DNA from: an uncultured Pelagibacteraceae bacterium
GTDB lineage: Bacteria > Pseudomonadota > Alphaproteobacteria > Pelagibacterales > Pelagibacteraceae
Reading direction: 5' to 3'
NCBI GenBank assembly: GCA_902624185.1
Contig: CACNWU010000004.1
Location: 1 to 64,000 of the forward strand
Length of the DNA: 64,000 nucleotides
The notes below the pieces were generated by a model, which had not been told where the DNA came from, made no database searches, and saw only the letters and a program-made list of their open reading frames with translations. Positions within the stretch are counted from its first letter, which is position 1. Every line of letters begins with the position of its first letter. A program made the position numbers and the translations under genes. Positions 19,019 through 29,208 of the stretch are shown piece by piece.

Positions 19019-19765
19019 ATGATTATATTACCAATATTATTTTTTATAACAGCTATTTTATATTCAAGTGTTGGATTTGGTGGTGGTTCAACTTATTTAG
19101 CGTTATTATTAATCTGGAACATTCCTTATTATATTTTCCCAATTATTGCCTTGATCTGTAATATAATAGTCGTTTCTGGTAACTCGTTTAATTATATTCG
19201 TGCAGGTAATTATAATATAAGGTTATTAATACCATTTTTAACTGGCTCAATTCCACTATCATTTATTGGGGGATCTTTATTTATTGATAAAGAAGTTTTT
19301 GAAAGCTTATTGTTTGTAGTTTTGTCAGTAGCTGGCATTTTATTGTTAATAAATAATAAATCCTATGAAAATAAAAATTTAATAATTAGAAAATTAAACG
19401 ATATAATATCTTTTTTTATTGGATCAATCTTAGGATTGATATCAGGTGTGATTGGTATAGGTGGAGGAATTTTTTTAAGTCCTATTCTTTTTTTACTAAA
19501 AGCTGAAAAACCTAAGGTGATAGCTACAACTGCCTCCTTATTCATATTAGTAAATTCAATTTCAGGAATGTTAGGCCAGCTTACAAAGGAAATGGTTATT
19601 AATGAGATATTTAATTACTGGCTATTATTTATAGTTGTTTTAATTGGTGGATTTGTTGGCAATTATATAAATCTTAAAATTCTACCGAATAGGATATTAG
19701 TAATTATAACTTCACTATTAGTAATTTTTGTTGCTATAAGAATGGGACTTAAAATAATAAATTAA
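19019..19765 (+). CDS. TauE/SafE (TSUP) family membrane transporter
   Basis: YSSVGFGGGSTYLALL ... SGVIGIGGGIFLSPILFLL tandem TSUP motifs. Confidence 0.88.
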   Translation: MIILPILFFITAILYSSVGFGGGSTYLALLLIWNIPYYIFPIIALICNIIVVSGNSFNYIRAGNYNIRLLIPFLTGSIPLSFIGGSLFIDKEVFESLLFVVLSVAGILLLINNKSYENKNLIIRKLNDIISFFIGSILGLISGVIGIGGGIFLSPILFLLKAEKPKVIATTASLFILVNSISGMLGQLTKEMVINEIFNYWLLFIVVLIGGFVGNYINLKILPNRILVIITSLLVIFVAIRMGLKIIN

Positions 19766-19814
19766 TAAATAAAAAAATAGTTTACAGAAAGTAAATTTCA
19801 AATTATAGTTTATT

Positions 19815-19858
19815 TGCCGATTTGATCCTATTGCGGGCACAACAGCTAAAATGGAATC
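19815..19858 (+). ncRNA. Candidate SAM-II/SAM-V-like S-adenosylmethionine riboswitch
   Basis: TGCC-GATTTGATCCTATTGCG-GGCA hairpin (19815-18 with 19836-39), then AGCTAAAATGGA; core resembles the SAM-II/SAM-V pseudoknot (GAUUU..CC..AUUGC....GCUAAAAxGG); loop UCC can pair with downstream GGA. Followed by a homocysteine S-methyltransferase gene. Confidence 0.75.
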
Positions 19859-19932
19859 CCCATAATAGTCTATAAAAGGTAATGGAACTAATTAATAAAC
19901 CATTTAAAAGATAAAGATTAACAAATTTAAAA

Positions 19933-20844
19933 ATGGATATAAATTTTTTTAAAAAAATAAGAATATTAGATGGTGGCATGGGGCAAGAACTTCTTGCAAG
20001 AGGAATGAAACCTAATGGGACTTTGTGGAGTGCCAATGCCCTACTTCAAGAAAAATATCATCAACTTTTATTAGATACTCATGTTGACTTTATTAAAGCT
20101 GGTGCTGAAGTGATTGTAACAACTACTTTCACGGCAAGAAAAAAAAGATTAATGGATAACAATGTTCAAGATAAATTTGATTATCTCAATATTAAAGCGG
20201 GTGAAATTGCTAAAAAAGTAAAAAAACTTTATCCAAATGTTTTAATAGCTGGAGGTCTGCCTCCACAATTTTTAACTTATGAAGCTGATCCAAGACCAGA
20301 TGAAGAAATAAGGGAAAATTTTTATAGTCAAGCTAAGCTATTAAATCCTTATATAGATTTTTTTTATTTTGATGTTTTAAGTAGTGTTAGAGAAATTGAA
20401 ATTGCAATCAATAGTATTAAAGATTTTAATAAACCATACTTAATAGGAGCTCATATCTCAAATGGAAAAAGTCTACCTAGTAATGAAAAAATTTCTCAAA
20501 TAATTAAGAATATCAATCATGAGAAATTATTGGGAATAATACTTTCTTGTGTCTCTCCTGAAAATTATGAATTGAATCTTAATGAAATAAAAAATTTAGG
20601 CGTGCCTTTTGGTTTTAAACTTAATGCTTTTATAAAAACGGATCCAAAACCAAATTATGCTGGAGCTTACAAAGCCAGTAAAACTGGAAATCCAAACGAG
20701 TTTTTAGGCCAAAGAAAAGATTTGACCCCAAAAAAGATGGCTGAGTTTGCAAAAAAATTTAGAGATGCTGGAGCAACAATACTTGGAGGTTGTTGCGAAA
20801 CTAGGCCAGCTCATATAAAAGAGATGTCAAAACTAGTTAAGTAA
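19933..20844 (+). CDS. Homocysteine S-methyltransferase family (possibly betaine-homocysteine type)
   Basis: ILDGGMGQELLARG, GAEVIVTTTFTA, Zn motif ILGGCCETRPAHI. Confidence 0.88.
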   Translation: MDINFFKKIRILDGGMGQELLARGMKPNGTLWSANALLQEKYHQLLLDTHVDFIKAGAEVIVTTTFTARKKRLMDNNVQDKFDYLNIKAGEIAKKVKKLYPNVLIAGGLPPQFLTYEADPRPDEEIRENFYSQAKLLNPYIDFFYFDVLSSVREIEIAINSIKDFNKPYLIGAHISNGKSLPSNEKISQIIKNINHEKLLGIILSCVSPENYELNLNEIKNLGVPFGFKLNAFIKTDPKPNYAGAYKASKTGNPNEFLGQRKDLTPKKMAEFAKKFRDAGATILGGCCETRPAHIKEMSKLVK

Positions 20845-20874
20845 AATAGTATTCTTTATTAATTAATATTATAA

Positions 20875-21774
20875 ATGATAAACATTACAGTTGTAATTGT
20901 AACCTATAATACTCCAGAAAAAATTATTTTAGATTGTTTAAAATCTATAGATAAAAATGTTAAAATTTTAATTATTGAAAATTCAGAAAATTTTTTTCAT
21001 AAAAAAATAATATTATCTCAATTTCAAAATGTTGAAATATTATGCACTGGTAGCAATTTAGGATATGGTGCTGGAAACAACTTTGGTATTAATGCAGTAA
21101 AAACTGACTATGTTTTGATATTAAATCCTGACGTAATATGCCATGATAATTTTTTTACGAATATCAATAAAATTATTGGTGATAATAACAATTTTTCAAT
21201 AATAGGGTGTCAATACATGCATGATAAAATTTTTATGCCTGCTGGTTTCTTTGACAAAAGTAAAAATAAAGAATTTAGAAAAAAATTTGAAAATAATCAA
21301 ATCAATGAACTTCATAAAGTTGATTGGGTCACTGGTTGTTCCATGTTGATTAATCTCAAAAAGTTTGAAAACAAAAAAATTTTTGATGAAAATTTTTTCC
21401 TATATTTTGAGGAATTTGATCTTTGTAAGTCTCTAATACGTAAAGATGAAAATGTTTATACTTCTAAAATGCTTAAAATTCATCATTTAGGATTTAAAAG
21501 TTCATTTGAGGACGATTCACTTAAAAAAAAAAAATTAAACCGTGTAAGAGAGTGGCATTGGATGTGGTCAACTTTTTATTTCTATAAAAAAAATAATAAT
21601 TATTTCTATGCCTTATATATGGTTATTGGTAAGTTTATTAAGGCCTTTATTAAAATAATTTTTTACTCAATCACATTTCAAAAAAATCAAAAAGAGAAAT
21701 ATAAGTATAGATTTTTAGGAATTTTAAATGCTATTTTGGGAAAATCCTCTTATTACAGAGATGATACAAAGTAA
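20875..21774 (+). CDS. Family 2 glycosyltransferase
   Basis: VVIVTYNTPEKIILDCLKSI, GSNLGYGAGNNFGI, VLILNPDV, VDWVTGCSMLI, FFLYFEEFDLC. Confidence 0.88.
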   Translation: MINITVVIVTYNTPEKIILDCLKSIDKNVKILIIENSENFFHKKIILSQFQNVEILCTGSNLGYGAGNNFGINAVKTDYVLILNPDVICHDNFFTNINKIIGDNNNFSIIGCQYMHDKIFMPAGFFDKSKNKEFRKKFENNQINELHKVDWVTGCSMLINLKKFENKKIFDENFFLYFEEFDLCKSLIRKDENVYTSKMLKIHHLGFKSSFEDDSLKKKKLNRVREWHWMWSTFYFYKKNNNYFYALYMVIGKFIKAFIKIIFYSITFQKNQKEKYKYRFLGILNAILGKSSYYRDDTK

Positions 21775-21775
21775 T

Positions 21776-22648
21776 TTATTTGGCTCTTTTAACAAAATAT
21801 ATACCTATAACAACTGCAACTAACGAAATTAAAACTTTCGTCGTTATAACTTCTTTTAAGAATATATAGCTTAATATTATTCCAAATATAGGAATTAAAT
21901 AAGAAACTTGTGATTGAAAAATTAAACCGTTGTTTACTAAAATTTTAAATCTAAGTAACCAAGCTAAGCCTGTCGAAACTAATCCCAAATAAATAACTGA
22001 TATAGTAGAGTCAAGTCTTGGCTCTAAATTCCATGGCTGTTCAATAAAGCTTACAAGCGGTATTAAAATTATAGTCGCCCAAATTAGAATAGATCCAGTA
22101 ACATTCTCATTCTTCTTTTTGCTTATTTTTAATGTCAAAACACCCCCAACTACATAACAGGTAGAGCCTAGTAAAATTAGTAATGCTGAAAAAAAATTAT
22201 TTTCATCTATTAATAAATTGTCTGAAAATAAGAATATGATCCCAGAGAAACCGATTAAAATCCCAATTGTTTTTATAAAATTAAATTTTTCATTTTTTGT
22301 ATAAAAATGTCCAAGTACTGTTGAACTTAAAGGAGTTGTTGACATTAGAATAGCAGCGAGATTACTTTGAACTGACTTTACTCCATACGCAATTAAAAAA
22401 AAAGGAGCTACTAAATTAATAAAACCAATCATTGCAAACCAATGCCAATCTTTTGAAAAAGCCTCGATCTTTATATTCTTAAAGTAACAGAGTAAAAGGA
22501 CAGGTATTGCTCCAAAAAAAACTCTTAAAAATGCAATAGTGACAGGTCCAAATGAATATGTGGCTATCTTAATATTGAAAAAAGCTGAAGCCCAAATTAA
22601 TGCTAATATTGTGAGTAAAATATAATCTAATAATTTAGGTTGTTTCAT
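21776..22648 (-). CDS. DMT/EamA family transporter
   Basis: Ten-TM pattern, LIWASAFFNIKIA..., FLRVFFGAIPVLLL, second EamA repeat. Confidence 0.87.
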   Translation of the reverse strand: MKQPKLLDYILLTILALIWASAFFNIKIATYSFGPVTIAFLRVFFGAIPVLLLCYFKNIKIEAFSKDWHWFAMIGFINLVAPFFLIAYGVKSVQSNLAAILMSTTPLSSTVLGHFYTKNEKFNFIKTIGILIGFSGIIFLFSDNLLIDENNFFSALLILLGSTCYVVGGVLTLKISKKKNENVTGSILIWATIILIPLVSFIEQPWNLEPRLDSTISVIYLGLVSTGLAWLLRFKILVNNGLIFQSQVSYLIPIFGIILSYIFLKEVITTKVLISLVAVVIGIYFVKRAK

Positions 22649-23124
22649 TCTACCAACTCTTCAATTGAACCATTTGTTAATTTTTTCAGATCAATAAAAT
22701 TTATTTTAAATACACAATTAGGATGGCCCGCGGCTGCAAACAAAGAATTAAATCTTTTTAATGAATTGTCTATAAAAATATCAATTTTATTTAAGTGACC
22801 TACAGGAGAAACACCACCAATAGTGTAACCTGTAACATTTTTAACATTATTAGCTGAAGCCATTGAAACATCCTTCAAATTCAATATTTTTTTTATCCTA
22901 TTTAATGAAGCCTTTTTATCTCCCGCTATTAAACATAAAATGAATGAATTTTCTGTTTTAAAAAGTAGGCTCTTAACAATAGCTCCTACCTCACAACCTA
23001 AAGATGAGGCAGCCTCTATAGCAGTCCTTGCAGAGGTGTCTAAAATGATAACTCTTTGATTTGGATCAAATTCTTTGAGTAATTTTTCAACTCTTTTTAC
23101 AGGTTCTTTATTTAATAAAGTCAT
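22645..23124 (-). CDS. YbaK/EbsC (aminoacyl-tRNA deacylase-like) protein
   Basis: SARTAIEAASSLGCEVGAIVKSLLFKTENSFILCLIAGDKKAS, GYTIGGVSPVGHLN. Confidence 0.87.
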   Translation of the reverse strand: MTLLNKEPVKRVEKLLKEFDPNQRVIILDTSARTAIEAASSLGCEVGAIVKSLLFKTENSFILCLIAGDKKASLNRIKKILNLKDVSMASANNVKNVTGYTIGGVSPVGHLNKIDIFIDNSLKRFNSLFAAAGHPNCVFKINFIDLKKLTNGSIEELVE

Positions 23125-23265
23125 TATTCAACTTTTAATTGTTAGTTATTTTAAACATTTAATTATACAATTATGTAAAAAATGCATAGGTGCTATTAAG
23201 TAAAAGAGCATTATTTATCAGTCTTTTTTTGATATCACATCGATCAGTATTATAAAGGAGAAAAA

Positions 23266-24672
23266 ATGAGCGCTAGTAACGTTTTAAAATTTATCAAAGA
23301 TAAAGAAGTTGAATTTGTTGATTTAAGATTTACTGATCCTAGAGGAAAGCTACAACATTTAACAATGGATTCTACAGTTGTAGATGAAGATATGTTAAAT
23401 GATGGTGTATTTTTTGATGGTTCTTCTATTGCTGGTTGGAAAGCAATTAATGAGTCAGATATGATTTTAAAACCTGACACATCAAGATTTTTTTTAGATC
23501 CTTTTACTTCACATAATACCGCTGTTCTTTTTTGTGACATTTTAGATGCTGTTAAAAGAACCCCTTATGAAAGAGATCCAAGAGGTGTAGCAAAAAAAGC
23601 TGAGGAATACTTAAAAGAGTCTGGTGTTGGTGATAAAGCTTTTTTTGGACCCGAACCTGAATTTTTTGTTTTTGACGATGTAAAGATTAAAAATGATATG
23701 AATGAATGTGGATTTAAGATTGACAGTAAAGAAGGTCCTTATAATTCTGGTAAAGATTATGAAAACGGAAATATGGGTCACCGTCCCCCAGTTAAAGGTG
23801 GATATTTTCCTGTACCTCCTGTTGATAGTGAACAAGATATGAGGGGCGAATACCTTAAAAGCTTAAAAGAAGTTGGAATTAAAGTTGAGAAACATCATCA
23901 TGAAGTTGCACCAAGTCAACATGAGCTTGGAATGTATTTTGGAACTTTAGTTAATCAGGCTGATAATGTTCAATTATATAAATATGTTGTACAAATGGTA
24001 ACACATTCATTTGGAAAGACGGCTACATTTATGCCAAAACCGGTTGCAGGTGATAACGGATCTGGCATGCACATACATCAATCAATTTGGAAAGGTGATA
24101 CGCCAGTATTTTCGGGTGATGCTTATGCTGGATTATCAGAAACTGCATTACATTACATAGGTGGTATTTTAAAACATGCTAAAGCAATCAATGCATTTGC
24201 TAACTCAACAACCAATAGTTATAAAAGACTAGTGCCAGGATTTGAAGCTCCTGTTCTTTTAGCTTACTCAGCAAGAAATAGATCAGCTTCATGTCGAATT
24301 CCAATTACCTTAAGTAAAAAAGGTGCAAGATGTGAAATAAGATTCCCTGATGCCTCTGGGAATCCGTATTTAACTTTCGCTGCAATGTTGATGGCAGGTT
24401 TAGATGGAATTAAGAATAAAATACATCCTGGTGAGTCTTTTGATAAAGATTTATATGAATTACCTCCTGAAGAAGTAAAAGCTATACCAACTGTTTGTGG
24501 GTCGTTAAGAGAAGCGATGGAAAGTCTAGATAAAGATAGAGAATTTTTAACTCAAGGAAATGTATTTACCGATGACCAAATTGATGCATACATCGCACTT
24601 AAATTTGAAGAAATTCATAGATTTGAACATTCTCCTCATCCTGTAGAATTTGAGATGTATTACAGTAGTTAA
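23266..24672 (+). CDS. glnA: Type I glutamine synthetase
   Basis: [82 protein letters not shown]. Confidence 0.96.
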   Translation: MSASNVLKFIKDKEVEFVDLRFTDPRGKLQHLTMDSTVVDEDMLNDGVFFDGSSIAGWKAINESDMILKPDTSRFFLDPFTSHNTAVLFCDILDAVKRTPYERDPRGVAKKAEEYLKESGVGDKAFFGPEPEFFVFDDVKIKNDMNECGFKIDSKEGPYNSGKDYENGNMGHRPPVKGGYFPVPPVDSEQDMRGEYLKSLKEVGIKVEKHHHEVAPSQHELGMYFGTLVNQADNVQLYKYVVQMVTHSFGKTATFMPKPVAGDNGSGMHIHQSIWKGDTPVFSGDAYAGLSETALHYIGGILKHAKAINAFANSTTNSYKRLVPGFEAPVLLAYSARNRSASCRIPITLSKKGARCEIRFPDASGNPYLTFAAMLMAGLDGIKNKIHPGESFDKDLYELPPEEVKAIPTVCGSLREAMESLDKDREFLTQGNVFTDDQIDAYIALKFEEIHRFEHSPHPVEFEMYYSS

Positions 24673-24843
24673 TTACTGTCTTGTTGTAGCAACTGTATCT
24701 TTGTTAACACCTTTTTTAACTACGTAATCCTGTGTGCCATTTGCACCAGTATTAACTTCTTTTCTTAGATCTTTAAAAAACTTTTTTTCTTTTAAAGAAT
24801 CTTTAAGATTTTTAACAAGATTTTTAAATTCAAACTTATTCAT
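24673..24843 (-). CDS. Small hypothetical protein
   Basis: Track ORF begins at 24891, but internal Met (MNKFEFKNLVKNLKDS) at 24843 looks a better start. Confidence 0.45.
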   Translation of the reverse strand: MNKFEFKNLVKNLKDSLKEKKFFKDLRKEVNTGANGTQDYVVKKGVNKDTVATTRQ

Positions 24844-24909
24844 AATAAATTTATACACTAGATATGCAATGAACGCAATACTGCTATGCAACTTATAGGA
24901 TACTGTAAT

Positions 24910-25245
24910 TTAGTCTATTTTGAATGATTCACCACAGCCACAACGTTCAGTTTCATTGGGATTATTGAATACAAAAGATGATGAAAATTCCTCTTTTTTA
25001 TAGTCCATTTCAGTGCCAAGTAAGTACATTATAGCAGCTGAGTCTATAAACACTTTAACACCTTTATCCTCCACTAACTCATCGCTTGGATTAATTTCTT
25101 TAGAATACTCCATTACATAAGACATTCCTGCACAACCACCAGATTTTACTGAAACTCTTACACCTATAGAATCTTTTTGTGCATTTGACATTATTTCTTT
25201 TATTCTTGTTGCAGCACTATCACTAAGTTTTATAATCGCACTCAT
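24910..25245 (-). CDS. sufA: A-type Fe-S carrier (SufA/IscA/ErpA family)
   Basis: VKSGGCAGMSYVMEY and C-terminal ERCGCGESF cysteines; last gene of suf operon. Confidence 0.88.
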   Translation of the reverse strand: MSAIIKLSDSAATRIKEIMSNAQKDSIGVRVSVKSGGCAGMSYVMEYSKEINPSDELVEDKGVKVFIDSAAIMYLLGTEMDYKKEEFSSSFVFNNPNETERCGCGESFKID

Positions 25246-25541
25246 TATAAATTTAACTCCAATTTAGCGGCATCAGACATCATATCTTTAGTCCAAGGTG
25301 GATCCCATACCAATTCAAGATCAACTTCCTCTATTCCCTCAACTTGCATTGCACTATCTTTGACATCTTTCGGTAAGCTTTCAGCAACAGGGCAATTTGG
25401 TGTGGTTAATGTCATTTTGATTTTTACTTTTTTTTTGTTTACTTCAATATCATAAATTAAACCAAGTTCATAAATATTGACAGGTATTTCAGGATCATAA
25501 ATTTTTTTTATTTCCTCGATAATTTTCTCTTTTAATTCCAT
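25245..25541 (-). CDS. sufT: SufT / DUF59 (MIP18-like) Fe-S assembly protein
   Basis: KKIYDPEIPVNIYELGLIYDIEV, TTPNCPVAESLP, LVWDPPWTKDMMSDAAKLELN. Confidence 0.9.
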   Translation of the reverse strand: MELKEKIIEEIKKIYDPEIPVNIYELGLIYDIEVNKKKVKIKMTLTTPNCPVAESLPKDVKDSAMQVEGIEEVDLELVWDPPWTKDMMSDAAKLELNL

Positions 25542-25546
25542 TTCAA

Positions 25547-26011
25547 TTAATTTTCGGTTTTTACTTCACCTTTCTTATCCTCGATCGCAGAAACTAATGT
25601 GTGCCAAGACAGTGTTGCACATTTAACCCTCATAGGGTATTGTTTTACTCCTGATAGACACATTAATTTTGTTTTATCATCCTCTTTTAAAATCTTATTT
25701 TTAAGTTCAGGATTTTCTTTAATCATACCTAAAAAATCTTCGATTATTTCTTTAGCCTCATTATCACTTTTACCTTTCATTAAGTCAGTCATTATTGAAG
25801 CCGATGCCATTGATATTGCGCAACCACTCCCTTCAAAAGATATATCTTCTACTTTTCTTTGATCATTTAATTTTAAGTAGACATGAACATTGTCTCCACA
25901 TAATGGATTATTTCCTTTTGCATCTTTATTAAAATTTTCTGTTTTTCTTAGATTTCTTGGATTCTTACCATGTTCTAAAATTATTTCTTGATATAATTCT
26001 TTTAAATTCAT
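25547..26011 (-). CDS. sufU: SufU-type Fe-S assembly protein
   Basis: LYQEIILEHGKNPRNLR, NPLCGDNVHVYLKL, EGSGCAISMASASIM, CATLSWHTL. Confidence 0.9.
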   Translation of the reverse strand: MNLKELYQEIILEHGKNPRNLRKTENFNKDAKGNNPLCGDNVHVYLKLNDQRKVEDISFEGSGCAISMASASIMTDLMKGKSDNEAKEIIEDFLGMIKENPELKNKILKEDDKTKLMCLSGVKQYPMRVKCATLSWHTLVSAIEDKKGEVKTEN

Positions 26012-27228
26012 TTTAAATCAAAAATTTTTTTACAATTGTTTATGCCTTCATTTAGTTTATCTAAGTCATCTTTAGTGTTATACACTCCTAGAGATGCTCT
26101 TGCACTAGCAGGAATACCTAATTTATCGTGGAGTATCTGGCAGCAATGATGACCTGCTCTGATTGCTACACCTGTTTCATCTAGAATGGTTGCAATATCG
26201 TGTGGATGAACTCCTTCAATAGTAAAAGATAGAACTCCGCCACGCTCTTTAGGATTTCCAATTAATTTAACAGAATTATTTTTTTTTAAGATTTCCTGAC
26301 CATATTCAATTAATTCTTTTTCATGTTCAATTATTTTTTCAATGCCAATGTTTTCTAAAAATTTTATTGACTGATCGAACGCAATTACTTGCGCTGTGGC
26401 CATTGTTCCAGCCTCATATTTATTGGGTAGATCACCGTATGAAATTCTATCTTTTTTAACTTCATTAATCATACCTCCACCTCCTTGATAAGGTGGTAAT
26501 TGCTCAAGCCATTTCTTTTTTCCATACAAAACACCAAGACCAGTTGGTCCATACATTTTATGACATGATATTGCATAAAAATCACAATTTAAGTCCTGCA
26601 TATCTAATTTTAAATGTGGTCCTCCTTGACAACCGTCAACTACTACAACAATACCCTTTGAATGTGCTAGTTGAGTTATCTCTTTGATAGGAAGAACCGC
26701 GCCAGTTACATTAGACAAATGAGTAATTGCTATTACTTTAGTTTTATCTGTAATTTCTCTTTCTATATTTTCAATTGGAATATCTCCATCGTCATTAATT
26801 TCCGCAAATTTAATATTAATATTTTTAGATTTTCTCAGAAAATGCCAAGGAACATAGTTAGAATGATGCTCCAATTCCGTTATTAAAACCTCATCATTTG
26901 GTTTTAAAATCGATTGTCCAAGAGTATTTGCAACCAAATTTAGAGCCTCAGTAGCTCCTTTTGTAAATACAATTTCATTTTTGTCTTTGGCATTAATATA
27001 TTTTTGAACTGAAGATCTTGTATTTTCATATAAATTTGTGGCAGCAACAGCCAAATAATGTACGCTCCTCCCAACGTTTGAAAATTGTTTAGAGTAAAAA
27101 TCGTTTATTCTATCTAAAACAACTTTAGGTTTTTGAGACGAATTAGCACTATCTAAATAAACTAGATCATTATTTTGAATTTTTTCGTCAAAAATCGGAA
27201 ATTCTTTTTTTATATTGTCTATATTCAT
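26008..27228 (-). CDS. sufS: Cysteine desulfurase SufS
   Basis: YLDSANSSQKPKVVLD, ITHLSNVTGAVLPI, DFYAISCHKMYGPTGLGVLYG (PLP Lys), RAGHHCCQ. Confidence 0.93.
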   Translation of the reverse strand: MNIDNIKKEFPIFDEKIQNNDLVYLDSANSSQKPKVVLDRINDFYSKQFSNVGRSVHYLAVAATNLYENTRSSVQKYINAKDKNEIVFTKGATEALNLVANTLGQSILKPNDEVLITELEHHSNYVPWHFLRKSKNINIKFAEINDDGDIPIENIEREITDKTKVIAITHLSNVTGAVLPIKEITQLAHSKGIVVVVDGCQGGPHLKLDMQDLNCDFYAISCHKMYGPTGLGVLYGKKKWLEQLPPYQGGGGMINEVKKDRISYGDLPNKYEAGTMATAQVIAFDQSIKFLENIGIEKIIEHEKELIEYGQEILKKNNSVKLIGNPKERGGVLSFTIEGVHPHDIATILDETGVAIRAGHHCCQILHDKLGIPASARASLGVYNTKDDLDKLNEGINNCKKIFDLK

Positions 27229-28472
27229 TCTTCTAATCCAATCATATTTTTTAATAAATTTTTAATCTCTGAGTCAGTAATTTTTTCAACAACATCTAAT
27301 AAAAATCCGTTTATCAAAAGTTCTTTTGATTGTTTATAATTTAAACCTCTCGACATTAAATAAAAAATTGAATTTTCATTCAAACTTCCAGATGCTGATC
27401 CATGAGAACATTTAACATCATCAGCATAAATTTCTAATTCTGGTTTTGCATTAAACTCTGAAGTTTCATCCAACAAAATCGCTTTACTTAACTGATAGCC
27501 ATCTGTTTTTTGCGCTTTTGAATTAACAAAAATTTTTCCTTGGTAAGCAGATTTTGAAGACTTTCCTAAGACACTCTTAATTAACTGATAACTCTTAGTA
27601 TTTTCTTCTAAATGATTAATTGTTGTTCTAATTTCATGTTGTTGATTCTCTCTCAGTGAAATTACACCATTTACAAAGGCTGAAGAATACTCACCCTTTA
27701 AATTGCAATTTATTTCATTTTTGAAGAAATCTGAACCAGATGATAATATAAATGTTTCGGAAATACTGTTAACATCTTGTTCTATATTATTAAATGAATA
27801 TCTTAAATTATCATTCTTAAACTTGTCAATTTTATAGTTTTTTAATATTGCATCTTTTTTTAAGTTAAAATTATATAAAATATTCGTAAAGTTTTTATGC
27901 GAGCTATCAGTAAAAAAATCAATTAGTCTAAAATGGCTATTTTCTTCCAATTCAAAATCCAACCTCAAATTTATATTTTTTGATTTAATCTTTTCATTGG
28001 TAACATGATAAATAATTAAAGGTTTTTTAAAAGAATAGTTTTTTTTTATTATAATTTTAAATACTTTGTTAGTAAACGCACTGTTTAAATCTATTAAAGA
28101 ATTTTCATTATCAAAATTAATCTCAGTATTTGTTTGATCGTTAATTTCAATATAATTTTTATCCTCATAATTAAAGTCTATTTTTTCTATTCTTCCGTTT
28201 ATGAAAATAATCTTATTATGTTCTAAGCCATCAACAAAAATAGAAGTATCTATTTTGTTCGGTATTGAATAATCGTTGTAAAAACCTAAATCTCCAATAT
28301 TTTTTTTTATAATTTGACTTATATCCAAAAACTTCCAATTTTCATGTTTTCTATTTGGAAAACCACTCTCTATAAACTTTTGCAAATTATTTCTTTTTGA
28401 TTTTATATCTTTTTCAGAAATATTTAATGTTTTAACAATTCTATCAAAATCTAATTTTAATTTTTCAATCAT
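27225..28472 (-). CDS. sufD: SufD Fe-S scaffold subunit
   Basis: NRKHENWKFLDIS, SAYQGKIFVNSKAQKTDGYQLSKAILLDE, PELEIYADDVKCSHGSASGSL. Confidence 0.92.
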   Translation of the reverse strand: MIEKLKLDFDRIVKTLNISEKDIKSKRNNLQKFIESGFPNRKHENWKFLDISQIIKKNIGDLGFYNDYSIPNKIDTSIFVDGLEHNKIIFINGRIEKIDFNYEDKNYIEINDQTNTEINFDNENSLIDLNSAFTNKVFKIIIKKNYSFKKPLIIYHVTNEKIKSKNINLRLDFELEENSHFRLIDFFTDSSHKNFTNILYNFNLKKDAILKNYKIDKFKNDNLRYSFNNIEQDVNSISETFILSSGSDFFKNEINCNLKGEYSSAFVNGVISLRENQQHEIRTTINHLEENTKSYQLIKSVLGKSSKSAYQGKIFVNSKAQKTDGYQLSKAILLDETSEFNAKPELEIYADDVKCSHGSASGSLNENSIFYLMSRGLNYKQSKELLINGFLLDVVEKITDSEIKNLLKNMIGLEE

Positions 28473-28473
28473 T

Positions 28474-29208
28474 TTAATTAAAACTCTCGTAACCTTTTTT
28501 TTCTAACTCTAAAGCTAATTCTGGACCACCAGATTTGATTATTTTTCCATTCATTAACACATGAACAAAATCTGGTTTAATATAATCTAATAACCTTTGA
28601 TAATGTGTAATGATTAAAAAGGAATTATCTTTATTTCTTAAAGTATTAACGCCATCAGCAACTATCTTTAATGCATCAATATCTAGTCCTGAGTCTGTCT
28701 CATCTAAAATAGATAATTTAGGTGCTAACATAGACATTTGTAAAATTTCATTCTTCTTCTTTTCACCTCCAGAGAAACCAACATTTAATTGTCTATTTAA
28801 TTTTTCCTCATCAAATTTAAGTTCTTTTGCTTTTTCTTTAACAAGTTTTAAAAACTCGATAGCGTCTAGTTCTTTCTCACCTCGTGCTTTTCTTATTGCA
28901 TTTAAAGAAGTTTTTAAAAAAATATTTGTATTAACTCCAGGAATTTCTAAAGGATATTGAAAAGCTAAAAATATTCCTTTATGTGCTCTTTCTTCTGTCT
29001 CAAGATCAAATAAGTTTTTATTTTCAAACAAGATTTCACCAGATACTTCGTAACCTTTTTTACCAGAGAGAATATTAGATAAAGTACTCTTTCCAGAACC
29101 ATTAGGGCCCATTATTGCGTGTACTTCACCTGGATTAATATTTAAAGAAAAGCCCTTAAGTATTGATTTATTTTCAACGTTTGCATTTAAGTTATTTATT
29201 TTCAGCAT
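28474..29208 (-). CDS. sufC: SufC ATPase
   Basis: Walker A GPNGSGKST, signature SGGEKKKNEI, SILDETDSGLDIDALK. Confidence 0.95.
   Translation of the reverse strand: MLKINNLNANVENKSILKGFSLNINPGEVHAIMGPNGSGKSTLSNILSGKKGYEVSGEILFENKNLFDLETEERAHKGIFLAFQYPLEIPGVNTNIFLKTSLNAIRKARGEKELDAIEFLKLVKEKAKELKFDEEKLNRQLNVGFSGGEKKKNEILQMSMLAPKLSILDETDSGLDIDALKIVADGVNTLRNKDNSFLIITHYQRLLDYIKPDFVHVLMNGKIIKSGGPELALELEKKGYESFN

Noticed and set aside
19782-19797. Small TTTAC/GTAAA inverted repeat after the TSUP gene
   Set aside because: Only about five AT-rich pairs and no clear T-tract; too weak to call a terminator.
19882-19914. Possible 10-codon leader ORF (MELINKPFKR) between the riboswitch core and the homocysteine methyltransferase
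   Set aside because: AGG is too close to the ATG for a normal Shine-Dalgarno, and such short ORFs are expected by chance in this composition.
23150-23265. Possible structured leader upstream of glnA (TGCT...AGCA stem)
   Set aside because: Stem is only about four pairs; I could not match it to the glnA glutamine-binding RNA motif and no sigma-54 -24/-12 element is evident.
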